DNA of 54,000 nt from Cristatella mucedo (taxonomy: Eukaryota > Bryozoa > Phylactolaemata > Cristatellidae), in the NCBI GenBank assembly GCA_009760855.2, contig WPIO01000006.1, positions 5,328,501 through 5,382,500 on the forward strand. The letters run 5' to 3'. The translations under genes and the position numbers were made by a program. Positions 11,171 to 48,754 of this stretch are shown piece after piece (position 1 is the first letter of the stretch; each line of letters opens with the position of its first letter). The notes under the pieces are model-generated. The model was not told where the DNA came from, did no database searches, and saw only the letters and a program-made list of their open reading frames with translations.

Positions 11171-12220
11171 ACGGTGCGACGCGCTGTATAACTTGCTTTG
11201 GCAGGCCGCTGAGGCGGAGGCGCGACGAGCGAGCAGCCGCTCCACGTAGTAAGAATCGCTGTAGTGTGTAGTCGCTGTGGTAACAAATCAATCTTGCATC
11301 CACGGTGGCGGTGTGGGAGTGCTGGTTCATGTAATAGTTGGGACTGCAGCGCCGCTGGTAGCTGCATTTCTGCTAGGCTTGCGCCAGCTATGACAGGTCA
11401 GTTAGTATTCGTATCCGTTCCGAGTAGGGTTTCTGTCAACTGCTGCCAACTGATGCCATCTGGGTTACGAACATGGCCACCACCTGGTGTTTGGAGCATT
11501 GTCTCTCGATTGGCCCATTTAAGCAGCCTAGTTGCATTAGCCGAAGAAGGGCTCAACTTTCCTGCTTTTTTGCAACCGGATAAAAGAAGCCACTAATTTT
11601 CTGCCGTATTCCGCAGGTCCTCTCCACTACAGCTGCTTTGAGGTTTTCTTGTCTTGTTTTTCTTTTTCCGTCTTGTTTGGTCAATGTCATAGCTACACCT
11701 CGACTCCTACCGTTCGAAAGAATACGAATTTGACCTCACTGGCTGGCCCGCTGCCTGTATCTGCTCGGCGTGGTCTCTAAAAGATGAAACAGTATGCGCT
11801 AGCTAGCATTAGTAATCGTCCAACGACGCGTTTCCGGCACCGACTAAATTGGTCTGCCGCGGAAGTGCTCGATCCCACGCAATCCTGGGTTGTCGGGAGT
11901 CCGAAAGCGATTTTATATGAGGGCATGTTTGCTGTCGAGAGCTTGGACTTGTAGAATACAAAAGAAACGGACGTGCGCTGTACAAACGCTCAAGTCAGAC
12001 TAATCTGTGAGAATCAGTATACGCAGGAGGTTTCGTAGGAGCACTAGTAGCATTTAGACACTGCCATTGCTTGCCGGATAAGAAGCACTGGAGCTCTACG
12101 AAGCTCTCCGAAGGCTTTCTGAAGTAGGTTCAACACAAATTCTGAGCACCGGTCTTGCAAAGACAGTTAGGAAAGCCTAGCTCTGGCAAATCATGCAGCG
12201 TGAATGCTACCATCACTTTA
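11171..12220. other. No gene or repeat recognised
   Basis: A 110-codon frame at 11264-11596 plus has an ordinary-looking translation without any motif I know. Nothing else stands out. Confidence 0.4.
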
Positions 12221-12375
12221 GTCATAGCCCAGAGGCAAGTTTCTAGAACTTCACGACCCTGGGTTCGAGTCCTGCAACAGGCATTTCTTTCTTTATTGTC
12301 CAATGCAAGCGTGGTGTTGTTGATAGCCGTTAAGGCTCTTCTGCCGCTACACAAACTAGGCTGTTGAATTATCTT
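12221..12375 (+). mobile_element. SINE family A copy, head type 2
   Basis: Degenerate head CATAGCCCAGAGGCAAG, box B CTGGGTTCGAGTCCTG, then the body ending GATAGCCGTTAAGGCTCTTC and GGCTGTTGAAT. The head is of the type seen at 42210 and, reversed, at 7145 and 46969. Confidence 0.8.
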
Positions 12376-13060
12376 CACTTTCCATTCTGCTTATCTGATA
12401 GGGGCTCTACAAAGACATATTTATACAAGTAGTCAAAACTGATCATAAGGTACAAGCTACCTTTCGCGGTCGCCGTGAGCAGGTCCTTCGAGGTCACATT
12501 CGTCCTTTCGGATGGCTTTGACGGCATAGATATTTTTCCAAGGAGTGCATGAGGGTTTTCCTGGAAGGGGTGCCTCTCTAGTCATACAAGGTAGGTGTTC
12601 ACAGAATGGCTGACACTTTAAGCATGAAAATCTAGAAAAATCTTTCGAGCTACTCTTAGTATCCTACCCAGCTAAAATTTGACCAGATTCTTAGCTGTCG
12701 TGCAAGAACATCAACACCTAGCATTGCACAGTTGGGCAGGATTATTATCATACCATCACACACTAGCAGCCTGGACAGTTAATCTGTGCTCATCTGTGAG
12801 TCATATGCAATGTGGTAGAGCTCTGGTTTGCAATGGTTTCGCTTACCAAGGTGTGCTCAAATCTTAGACAGATCCAGAGCCGTGTTCGTGAGTGGGTCTG
12901 ATTTCTTCTGAACCAAATTCGCCATCGAGGCAGGCAAAGTATATCTGTGCATGCGAGTGTCTGCCTCAAGGTATCGGCCACACGTTTCCACGTGACAAGC
13001 TTTGCTTTAAATGATACAATCAACTGAGTTTGTGAGCCCACCGTAAAAGCGTGTGCAATG
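12376..13060. other. No gene or repeat recognised
   Basis: Unique sequence with only short frames. Confidence 0.4.
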
Positions 13061-13895
13061 CTTCTCGGCAGTCCCTCCTTGACGACCTTTCATTAGAAGA
13101 CCACATCAGCTCCACAGTCAAGTCCGGTTACTTTAAGCTACGTTACATTGCTCATATTCGGGCTTCTTCAGACAGGATACTACATCTAAATCTGTCCACG
13201 CATTTGTGACATCCTGTCTTGACTTCTGTACTCCCTGCTTTCTGGTCGACCGGTCTGTGCACTCAGGTGTATTACAGCTGGTGCAAAACTCTTCATGCAG
13301 GCTTTCCTGTTGTGAGCGTTGAAGTTGCCACATCACATCACTTCTCGTCGACCTGCACTGGCTACAGTCGAACAACGGATCGACTTCAAGGTTTTGTCAC
13401 TCACTTTTAGGTCACTTAATTCTTTGGCTCCTGCCTATGTCTCAGATTTACTCCCCCACCAGGCCAAGCATCGTACCACCCGCTTTTCGGAATCCAAGTG
13501 TTTACCCATACCTCGTCCAAATCTCAAATCCTTTGGAGACCGTGCCTATAGTTCTTAGGCTCCCAAATCCTGGAACTCACTCCCAACTTGCGTCACGACA
13601 TCTCTGGACTTTTCCACATTTTAAAAGAAACTAAAAATGCATCTTTTTACCACAGCATTGAATGGGTTCATGTGACTCATTTTGTATGGGCTCATGCTTG
13701 CTTACACTGCATGCTGCCACTAACCATGCTTGCATGCTGACCCTGTGCATGTCATCTCTAACCATGTTATTCGTATTGTTTGTTGAGCATGCTTCCTCTA
13801 ACCTGTTGATCATGCTTTTTTGCAGCAAATGTAAAGTGCCTAGAAAGAGACTGAGTTCTCTGAGGGTGCTATATAAAATGTGTGACTATTATTGA
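13061..13895 (+). mobile_element. LINE family 1 3' fragment
   Basis: It begins with the CATCAGCTCCACAGTCAAGT segment and continues through the ORF C-terminus to the tail AAAGTGCCTAGAAAGAGACT. One piece reads QRIDFKVLSLTFRSLNSLAP in frame and the Ala-Pro-Asn-Pro-Gly/Trp-Asn-Ser region follows in another frame. Frameshifts are present. Confidence 0.88.
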
Positions 13896-14221
13896 TAGCA
13901 ACCACTCGAGAATCATTGGCCCCATAAGCATTTAGCTTACTGTCCCCGAATGAGCCCAAACTACGTTGATCATAATCGTCAAGTTGTCCGATAATAAATC
14001 CGACTGCACAGTTTGATCCCCGCGTGTCATGATAAGTGGATTGCTCTGACTAGTAAAGCGGAGAATTTCGTAAGCCACCAGCAAGATTTTCGGGGGTTGT
14101 ATTGCAGCTGTGTACTAATGAAACCACTTAGAAGCTATAAACTTGTAGTATAGACAAGCTGATATATTAGCGAAAACTGATAAGACATTCTGTAAAAGCT
14201 GAACTATTCTATCGTGTTTCT

Positions 14222-14305
14222 TTTCCAGCAAATTTAAAGCGCTTGGAAAGAGATTGAGTTCTCCGAGGGCGCTTTATTAAGTGCGTTATCCTTATTATTA
14301 TTAGG
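14222..14305 (+). mobile_element. LINE family 1 tail only
   Basis: CCAGCAAATTTAAAGCGCTT, then GGAAAGAGATTGAGTTCTCC, then the GGGCGCTTT word and an ATT-type microsatellite. Only the last 80 bp or so of the element is present, which is typical of extreme 5' truncation. Confidence 0.8.
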
Positions 14306-14494
14306 CGAAAGAAACATCGAGACTGTTCCATGGCGGGAATGATTCATTTGATGATGTTATATTTTTATGGCATAGCCTGAATGCTACCTCTAGCATTTAG
14401 GTGGCCCTTGAAGAGTACTTATTTTTGAACTCAGCAGAATGTTTCATGCTAGCTTCAAGATAGTCACCCTAAAGAGTGTCAGCACTTCTTCCAG

Positions 14495-14665
14495 ACCACA
14501 ATAATAAAAATAAATTTGCATAGTTCACTCGGAAAACTAAATCTCTTTCTGGCCACTTTACATATGCTGTAAAAGAGGCATATAGATATGCTTACTGATA
14601 GCATACACAGTGTCAGCACGCATAAGCACAAGCACACAGAGTGAGTCGCACGGACCCAGCGTACG
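14495..14665 (-). mobile_element. LINE family 1 3' UTR and tail fragment
   Basis: Reverse-oriented, with an ATAATAAAAATAAATT tail, AACTAAATCTCTTTCTGGCC, then GTGTCAGCACGCATAAGCAC as in the other copies. Confidence 0.78.
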
Positions 14666-14898
14666 CTGCTGATCATCCCGACGTTAAGACAGCAGATACA
14701 ACAGTCTTTGAAGTATGCTGTAGCTTCCTCAGCTTCAAGAAGCTGAACAAGATTACTCACTACTAGCAAGCTGGAATTTTCTCGTGGCATTTCGTAGACT
14801 GAATGGCTCCCGGCAGTTTCAATGCAACCCACGTGGAGCTGTGAAGGCGGATTTCTGTCGATCGCCTCTCGCTACCTCAATCCGACGGTAGCTTGATT

Positions 14899-14900
14899 CA

Positions 14901-14979
<79 letters not shown>

Positions 14980-15020
14980 TGTGTATACATATACGTAGAA
15001 TACAGTAATGTCCAGTTTAC

Positions 15021-15067
<47 letters not shown>
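14899..15067. repeat. Compound microsatellite (AT)n-(GT)n-(TA)n
   Basis: An AT run (14899-14924) passes directly into a GT run of about 28 units with a few A interruptions (to about 14990), a short unique spacer, then a pure TA run (about 15030-15067). Alternating purine-pyrimidine of this length can adopt Z-DNA or cruciform forms. Confidence 0.97.
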
Positions 15068-15072
<5 letters not shown>

Positions 15073-15338
15073 GGGAAGTAACTGGCATTGATAAACTTAT
15101 CTAATGCCTTCCTGAGGTTGGGCAGAGAGTAACTTTATCTTACAGTAATGTCATTGTGGGCACTAAAATCGACAGAAATATGGAAAATCTGACGACTGAG
15201 TCAAACTTAGTAGATGAAAAGTACATAGACTAGTGAACTTTATGATAATGCTTTCGCTACACATCTTTGAGATCTTCTCTTCAAGCTCCTAGAGCCAGGT
15301 TAATTCATTTAAGAATTTTTTGTTCTGGTATAGCATCC

Positions 15339-15487
15339 GGTGAGCCGAGATGGCACGCTAGGTAAGGCGGTTGCTTATTACGACCTTCGGTGAGCGATCC
15401 TTTATTGCCATTGTAAGCGGTGGTGATAGCCGGAAAAAATCTTCTGTCTGTATGCAAAACAGGCTGTTAAATCAGCAAGTATTTTTT
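15339..15487 (+). mobile_element. SINE family A copy, head type 1, box B deleted
   Basis: Head GGTGAGCCGAGATGGC and GGTAAGGCGGTTGC, then a jump from the anticodon-like region to TCGGTGAGCGATCCTTTATT, losing about 28 bp that include box B. The body ends GGCTGTTAAATCAGC. The loss lies between short similar words (ACCTTCGG, ATCCTTCGG), suggesting slippage. Confidence 0.85.
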
Positions 15488-16214
15488 AGTGGCTAGCTAG
15501 TTTAATTCTCTAGTGTTCCCCAATGCTCTGCAGATCCGGTGAGAAAAACCGTACTTAGAAAACTGGCTGATCATCTAGTCCCTTCGTCAATGCACTGGGT
15601 AGAATGTCGACTTGTACAACCAGCACTTCCAAGCTTTATTTACCGGTCGCGCTGTAGCTGCCATTAGAATGTGGTATGGCCAGCTCTGTTTGCTAAATGG
15701 ACTGGTTATCAAAGAGAATCACTGTCTGATCTTTCAAGTGCACGACCGTGCTTGGACAAGTGTTTAAAATGTCATTGGTCACACCGTAGGGATTATGTTG
15801 CAGTATAGGGGTGTCTCATTAATCCCGCTTTAAATATATCTGACAATTCATTCACCTCAATATTCCACAATCTACTTAGTGATGGTCTTTCAGTGAATCT
15901 TTAACAAAAAACTTAGAATGCAGCCTTGGTGATAGTTTTTTGGACGCCTGAATCTAATCCAGGCTCTTTAAATAATGGTCGAACGATGGCCGATTATATA
16001 TAAATTTGGAATAACCAGTTATTTAAAGAAGCATCAAAACTCGAGTTCTGGTTGGACTCGGCTTATCCGTAAGTGAAGGAAATCTGTATAGGACTAAAGT
16101 CCAGTGGCCACGGCCGGTATAGTTTCTACAGTTATTAGCGTAATAATGATCGCATGGTTTGGAAGGCTGGCTTTTAAATTCTTTGTGAACATTCAATTCG
16201 ATTTATTTCAATGG

Positions 16215-16330
16215 TAACAATAACAATAATTTATCTACATATCACCGTAGGAGAACTAAATCTATATCCGGGTGCTTTAAGTGTTTGCAAGAGAAACGAT
16301 AGCCAAGAGTTACTGACATACATGGAATCC
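16215..16330 (-). mobile_element. Degenerate LINE family 1 tail
   Basis: AACAATAACAATAATTTAT at its 3' end is followed by GTAGGAGAACTAAATCTATA and GGGTGCTTTAAGTGTTTGCA, in the order seen in better copies. Confidence 0.6.
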
Positions 16331-17522
16331 TGCTTATGCAAGAGTGCAAGAAACGCACAAATATGTCAATGAACCTCGGTGAAGCCTGAGACAGCTGACG
16401 CGACAAGACCAAAAACGTTTGGGCAATTCCGTGTTCGTCCGCTCGATGCAGCTCATAGCTACCCTTGAACTGTTGTTATCTAGGTATTATCACTCAGCGC
16501 TCTCGCTCTCTCTTATGAGAGCGTCGAAAATTTCAGTCGCAAAGCCATTGAGGATTTTTGATCAGCACCGTGACTCACGAGTTTCGCGGTATTGCTTTTA
16601 CCTTCCCATCTTTTCTCCATGAGCCAGCTTTACTTCTTCGTCTGTGCCAGCGGCGTTAAGAAAGGTGCTGGAAATCATGACGAGAAATCACGGTTGAAAG
16701 GCACTCGCAAGGATGTCGAGAGTGTGAGGGAGTTCACCTGGAATGAGGGAACTTTTTATTCCGCTCTCTCCTATAGCGAATGAATTCTGCTTCGCTCTAC
16801 TACCAGGCTAACAGAGGCTTCAGGTGCTAGTAAGAAAGTGCTGTGTCTGCATCACTGCCAAACAACTCCAGGTAGTGCACTTTCATGTCACGTCCAATCA
16901 AATGGACAGGAAAGCATCAGCCTGGAAACCAGTTTAGTAATCCACCTGGTGGTAGCGATTGCCGTCGTCCAGGAGGCCTCATACGTCTACGGCCCTGTTG
17001 TGACAGAGAATTGTTGTGAGGACATTACAACTGAATGAACCGCATCCTACCAATGCCAACATTTGCAGTAAGACGATATTTAGAGAATAAGCGATATTCA
17101 AAACAAATCATTTGCCACAAGGTAGCGTTTGCTTAAGCCAAGCGACCCACTCAGATGCAAGAACAGTTCAAGGTCACCGCTAAGCGATGTGTCTTATAGT
17201 ATGAGGCTTCTATAAGAATTTGCATGAGTATGTACCGATAAGCAGATGCCGATGCCCGTAGATATTTTGAAGTGCTATTGTTTCTTGCATCCCAATTAAC
17301 TATATGAGATCGGTAGAATGCTAAATCGTCTGTAAGTTTGCATGCCGAGCTATGAAGGCTTAGGTGTTGGCTATGACTCGCTTCGCAGGCTGAGAGGCTG
17401 AAGCGGAAAGGGTAGGCACGTGGCAGCACTGCACCGATGATTTGCATGCTGCTCCATGCATGCTTGGTTCCACCGCGTATCAACATGTCTGCTATCTTCA
17501 GCGTAGACAGACATCCTTCCCG

Positions 17523-17592
17523 TTCTGATGAGCCCAAGGATTGCATGTCTGCAATGCTTCTGATGAGCCCAAGGATTGCATGTCTGCAATGC
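17523..17592. repeat. Exact 35-bp tandem duplication
   Basis: Unit beginning TTCTGATGAGCCCAAGG occurs exactly at 17523-17557 and 17558-17592. No further copy adjoins. Confidence 0.95.
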
Positions 17593-18487
17593 TAAGACCA
17601 GCAGCTTCCCTACGCACGCAATGAATTGATATTTATCCTTGGGGCGAACTAATCCTTAACAGGCAGCTTTTTCTACCTGTGAATTCTAGCTAGAACAAAT
17701 CCTGCAGCTGCTACGTATATTATTAGCCGGTAGCAATACGAATACACGCTATCGTTATAAAGATTAGTTAAAGAAAAAAGATGATGTCTCCTTGCGCCCA
17801 AGACGTTACCAGCCTCGGCCCAAGACTCGAACGTGATGGAATGGCTGAGATTGGCTGAAACCGCCGGAAACGGAAAATATAACTGAGTGTCGGAGTGGTC
17901 AGGTGTAAGGACAGGCTTCGAGTAAAAAAGAAAGCATCCACGAAGGAAGGAGCCACGACAACCGTACGACGGTAGTAATCCTTTTTCATTTCACGGGTTA
18001 TGACCCTGAAGAAGTAAGTGGTCCCAGGCTCGCTGGCATTTCACAGGTGGTGAGAGGGGCGGCGCGGATGAAAACAAGAGCGGACACGAATGTAGCCATG
18101 CAGTCAAAGCCATGGTAGTGACGAGGCTTCGACCGCCAATGCCGCCACCGCTAGGCATGATCCTAACTGGGCTCTGCGGCGGCTTGAAGGGTTGAACGAT
18201 TGGATTCTGGCAGGTCAAGGTCTCATGGCCAATTTCCACGTGAGCGCACACAGCTTCCATTTCTCGCCGGGCCAAGGAAGTCTTGGCTTCAACTTCAGCT
18301 GCTCAAAACAGAGCTTGCAAAGACAGGCGTGAAGACAGTGCATACGGAGTATAGTGTAAAGCGCATAGTGGGCATGACTACGGGTCAGATTCTTCGAATA
18401 CAGCATCAGCACCAGGCACATGCTGATTTTACATCAGACTTCGCCAGCATATCAAGAAACTGCAAATATGTACTGTATGTCGCCGCG

Positions 18488-18640
18488 CTGGTTTTGCCCA
18501 ATGGTCAAGGCGCTCACCCCGATCGAGGTCAAGGTTACTGTATACGATGGCCGATGTCATGGGGTCAACGACCGTGGTATGTGTGAAGCGCCTGAATAAA
18601 GATTAAGTTTTCTCAGGGCGCTATACAAACTAATTAAATA
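18488..18640 (+). mobile_element. SINE family B copy
   Basis: Head CTGGTTTTGCCCAATGG and TCAAGGCGCTCACCCCGATC, a diverged box B region, then GTGTGAAGCGCCTGAATAAA and GATTAAGTTTTCTCAGGGCG as in LINE family 1 tails. Confidence 0.82.
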
Positions 18641-19235
18641 TTTTGTATAATATATGTATGTATAGTGTATAGTGCATATATATATAATATGCATTGTAAG
18701 TATACAAACAAGTAACGAACGCCGAAAGAAAATGTACTCTGGAAATCTCTGACCAGCGACCTCGGACAAGTAACCAATCAAGGACTCCACCTGCACAAAG
18801 CAATCGAGACTACTTTTTCGTTCGAAGCTCGACGTTCAGGGCTTATAGGTCCCGAGGCTTCAAATTTTCCATTTCACGCTTGCTCCGATACTGATTTACT
18901 GCTCCAACGACCATGATTGTTTATAATTTGCAAATTTAACGCCAAACAGCAGCTATTAGGCCTGCAGCAGCAAGTGAGCGAAGAGCCGATGGATCCGCTG
19001 CACGACTTACGTGGGTCCATTTAAGTCGCGAAGTGCAGTATCTACTCTTACACAGGGATTCATAGTGATGGCGAGTTGCGGAAGCAGTCTTCCTAATGAA
19101 ACAGTCAAATCTTAACCTGATACTAAAGAGGAGACCTAGATTCCGAGCACAGGGTGCAGGTCGAATTACAGAACCACTAATTAAAGGAGCGAAGTCTCAT
19201 TATTCAGCTGCACCCTTGGGGGATGGCCATTGAGT
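18641..19235. other. No gene or repeat recognised
   Basis: AT-rich at its left end next to the SINE tail. No frame of note. Confidence 0.4.
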
Positions 19236-19427
19236 AGGAGGTCGGTTTCTCTCCTGACTCTGTTATGCTTCTCAATTTCTCTTTTTTGGGCGCGATGAAG
19301 TCTATTGGCTTATTTGTGCTTCGCCAAAGCCGCTTAGGCTTAGTGTACTTTTGAAAAAAAACTCTGCAGCATGACACCAACTTAGCCTTTGTAGCTTTAT
19401 GGAGTTACTAACGGATACACATTAAAG
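19236..19427 (+). mobile_element. LINE family 2 3' end
   Basis: It shares CTCCTGACTCTGTTATGCTT, then GATGAAGTCTATTGGCT and TATGGAGTTACTAACGGATA with the copies near 21.2, 23.8, 49.2 and 50.0 kb. It is truncated before the conserved C-terminal coding block. Confidence 0.75.
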
Positions 19428-19454
19428 TAGAGAGAGAAAGAAGATAGCCATGGA

Positions 19455-19830
<376 letters not shown>

Positions 19831-20986
19831 AAGAAGAGAGGGGGAAAATAGGGAGAGTAAGGTATGGATGAACGGGAGGGAGATGGAGACAGGTAACTAC
19901 AGAGATAGTGATGAGTGAGACAGTGAGGAGAGACATATAATTCTAGATGTAGATAGACTGGGAGTGAGACAGGAAAGGATGGGGCGAGGAAGGAAGGGAG
20001 GGAGGGAGATAAAGATTGAGAGTGAGGAGGCAGACATAGACAGACACAGAGACACGTAGTGAGAGAGAGAGAGAGAGAGAGAGAAACAGGAAGGAGAGCG
20101 AGATAAAGAGCGGGAGAGAGTACGTACAATTCGCAAAGGCACATTACACATGCATCGCCGATATGTTCATAGGGAGCAGGCGCCATCCGTAGCTTGCCAG
20201 CACGACATATGAGCTAAGTTGTGCAGTGGTCAGACATGCATAGATATGTCCCTGAGATGATTTCAGTGCAGCCCTAGTCTGGAACTCATATTCTATTGCC
20301 TACGTTGCCGTATCGGTTGATGTTCGCTACTAGCGCTTTTAATGCCCACAAAGTAGTTTGTCCAATTGATGTCACCTGCATGAAGCATATTGTGAGTCAA
20401 GTGCGATGTAGACATCATCTTTGAACAAACGTCACCTGCTGCTGGCAGTTCACAAGGAGACCCTGCTTTTCTAATTGATGATGGCATAGTAGGACCTCAT
20501 AATGTCCTCCTAATTAAGCTGTCCCCTGCGATAATGGCGTAATATTTACTAGCTTTCCATGGAAGAACATTTCCACAGCTAGCTGTCATGGTAGATCCCT
20601 GCCGAAGATTAGGAACTGTCTACCAAAGTGGTTTGCTAACGGTCTTACTAGCTCCGAGGTTTTGTTTAGGCAGGTCTATTATAATTCAGTTTTGGCTGGG
20701 CTACGAAAAAAGCCATTAAGCCTCTGCAGCCGGAGATGATAGTGTCTGCAAGGGTAGTCACCAAATCTATGAGGTTCAGCCATTTTTCTTTCATGCTTAA
20801 AGAGTTGCGATGATTCTGTTTGATCAACCAATGTAGAGACAAGTTCTTACTCTGAATCAAAATGCCCACCATAGCTGAGATCCTTTGTAACTACTGAATT
20901 CAGTCACTAATTTCAGCCCAATCGTGTCCCCTGATCATTTTTTACAATAAATTATATATTCCGTTCCTTCGCTTTTAATGACGGTT
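19831..20986. other. Purine-rich flank, then unrecognised sequence
   Basis: To about 20115 the plus strand stays purine-rich, with a further short GA run at 20058-20084. The rest is unique, without a recognisable gene. Confidence 0.5.
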
Positions 20987-21307
20987 GGAGACAGAAGATG
21001 CTACTCTGCTGGTACTTGACTGCAGAACTCACTATCACAATTCATATGCAACGAAATTTTCTCTCCTGCTGCCAACTGTGACACATCCTTTCCAGCCGTC
21101 CTGAGCTGCTACTTCCATGCTATCCACTTCCTCGATTGCCTTCCTGACTCAGCTGCGCTTCTCACTTTCCCTTTAGTTCGTGTGATGAAGTCCGTTGGCT
21201 AGAGTATTCGTGGTGTAAGCTGGTTAGGCTTTGAGTGCTCTATACAGAATCTCTAGCGTAGCACCTACTTAGTCATAGCCGCTATGTGGAGTTACAAACG
21301 AAGACGA
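20987..21307 (+). mobile_element. LINE family 2 3' end
   Basis: It starts with GGAGACAGAAGATGCTACTC, which corresponds to the Gly-Asp-Arg block opening the RT C-terminal motif seen better at 23590. It continues through GTCCTGAGCTGCTACTTCC to TGTGGAGTTACAAACGA. The frame is broken. Confidence 0.78.
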
Positions 21308-22536
21308 TACGGCGCAGCACCGTACGTCTGATCGGTCGAGGGGGCGTGACCGCACATCTTAGCTAACCATTTCGTTCGTAGACTAACCGAGGCGTAAGCA
21401 CCTCTCACTCGTGCAAGCGACCTTTTGGGAGGGCTGGTCCGGTTAGTGCTGCTACGCACGCTAGGATAATTCGCTTTGCTCGCAAATGACGTGCGGCTTA
21501 AGCAGCTTCAACGGCCGACGGGCGGGCGGCATACAGAAGCAGTTAGGAAGCTGGTGGCGGGCGAAAGACTGGCTGAAGGGAAGCCGTGTGCAGGGCAGCC
21601 ATTGTTCGCAACCGAAGCAGCTAGACGGAGCCTTCTAGCTCTATCGATCATGACCATAGTATACCTACTTTGAATGCAGTCAACTGTCTGTAGCAAGACA
21701 GACGAGCGAACTCAGGCCGTTCCCAGTTCCCGTCCCTTTATTTTGACTCGCTCCTTCGCTCCAGCGTATGCATTATGAACAGAGCTCGGCCTTTCGGGCT
21801 ATGACGCAATCCGCACCTGTGCACTGGTGTCAACTTGCCGTTCCGATGTTTTGAGTCTTTCGGTGCAGTCCGAAGCCTGTATACTCTCCCCGTCTCGCTG
21901 CGAGCTCTACACTTTTTACCAACCGTCTCCCCACTTCTGAAGGTCCTTTGAGCGATTCTTGTCCGTAAGGCTGCTTCAACTTTCACGGTAGTCATTAATG
22001 CAGGGGCCAATTGAAGAAACTAAGTTCCTCCGATATCGACGTGCTGTAAGACAGGACTTCGTAGGGGCGGCCTGCTTAACTGGCTTTTTCCCTTTTCTTG
22101 TATATCAAGCAAACAACATGAAAGGTTTAGAGGAATGCCAGCTCTTTCGAGCTGTTTCCGTACTTCTGAAATGTTAACAACGCTTAGGCGGACTCGATCT
22201 CTCAAGAGGGTTGTAGTTTGCAGCGCAATTAAGACGAGCTCCAGTCCCATAATTAGCACTTTCGGAAAGCTGACCGTCGGCGGGAGCACGGGCGGCGCTG
22301 CGCCCGTCCCACCCCACGTGCACAGACGTGCTCTGCCGCTGCAGAAGTTGATTGGTCGATTGTTAGAAGAGGGCGGATCTCGCTCACTTTGGTATGCTGA
22401 CCTGTTCACAAGCTGCATTTTATTAGGCTGCCAGCTGGGGAGGGCGACCGACGCCGGCCGCTCCAGCGGTAAACTTGAGTTCAACTCCCGGGGCCAGATC
22501 GAGAGGCGAGGGTGGTGCGGAGTCAAGCGTGAGACC
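21308..22536. other. Sequence upstream of NAV coding exon 1, GC-rich toward the right
   Basis: CpG density rises from about 22260. The frame of NAV exon 1 is open leftward to at least 22135, but its translation there looks like untranslated sequence. A promoter or 5' UTR is expected here. No TATA box or other element can be assigned with confidence. Confidence 0.4.
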
Positions 22537-47883
<25,347 letters not shown>

Positions 47884-48408
47884 GTAATTTCAAAGTGACA
47901 TGTCTGCAAATCTATGGTTATAAGCTGTTTTCAGTCTTTCCAAGTGTTGAAAATGTCTGCTAATTAGCACGGCTATCAAAAGTTGCACGGCCCATTATAA
48001 GGATGAAAATCATGCGCACTTGTCTTTAATGGGAAAAGACCAAAATTAATGATTTGATACAAACTCACGAAAAGTCTTTTTGATGATTTCCATATCCAAA
48101 CGAGAAGGTTGGATATTATCTAAAATAAATGGGAAAGTAATGAAAATGATCAGGAACACAAACCCCGATGAATTCTAGTCTTTTGGCACATACTTATATG
48201 GGCAATTGGCTGACACCACATGCGCCTGAACTAAGAAATAAGTGACCACCATGGACTACAATATTAGCATGAGCTGATATCACTTATAAATCCAAGCTCT
48301 GAGAATTTGAAGCTTCAAGCTTGTTCAAAATGAATTGCTGATTAATTGCAAGTAGTCGATGCTTTATTGAGAATGAGCTTGCCTATTTAAATTTGGAACT
48401 CGAGCTAC
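47884..48408. other. Intron 6 sequence, nothing recognised
   Basis: AT-rich unique DNA. Confidence 0.4.
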
Positions 48409-48600
48409 CCTTAATCCTTAATCCTACCTATGCCCTTAATCCTTAATCCTACCTATGCCCTTAATCCTTAATCCTACCTATGCACTTAATCCTTAATCAT
48501 ACCTATGCCCCTAATCCCTAATCCTACCTATGCCCTTAATCCTTAATCGTTAATCCTACATATGCCCTTAATCCTTAATCCTACCTATGCCCTTAATCCG
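48409..48600. repeat. 25-bp minisatellite, seven units and a partial one
   Basis: Unit CCTTAATCCTTAATCCTACC plus TATGC at 48409, 48434, 48459, 48484, 48509, 48534 (with an 8-bp extra TTAATC-type block) and 48566, partial at 48591. Each unit contains two CCTTAATC octamers and a 9-mer. Unit 5 reads CCCTAATCCCTAATCC. Confidence 0.97.
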
Positions 48601-48754
48601 AGCTGCAAAGCACGAACATTTTTGAGGGCTGCATCGTAAGGCTTCTAAACCCTGTTACTGCTAGTGGAACTGTTGCACCAGTTGCAGCCGCCTCGAGCCC
48701 TCAGTACATGCCTGTCTGGACAATAAACTAGCTGTTCTATTTCTCAGCTTAAAG

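Larger units (their letters stand above)
15488..18487. other. Mostly unrecognised sequence
   Basis: It holds one LINE tail (16215-16330) and one 35-bp tandem duplication (17523-17592), listed separately. Open frames reach 131 codons at 17151-17546 minus, with no recognisable motif. Confidence 0.4.

Noticed and set aside
22002-22020. Acceptor-like TTAATGCAG upstream of NAV exon 1
   Set aside because: Poor pyrimidine tract and no way to tell a 5' UTR exon border from chance.
22135-22536. Leftward extension of the NAV exon 1 reading frame
   Set aside because: The frame is open, but the translation looks like GC-rich untranslated sequence and the ATG at 22537 precedes the plausible N-terminus.
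48409-48600. CRISPR array
   Set aside because: Direct tandem units without unique spacers in animal DNA: a minisatellite.
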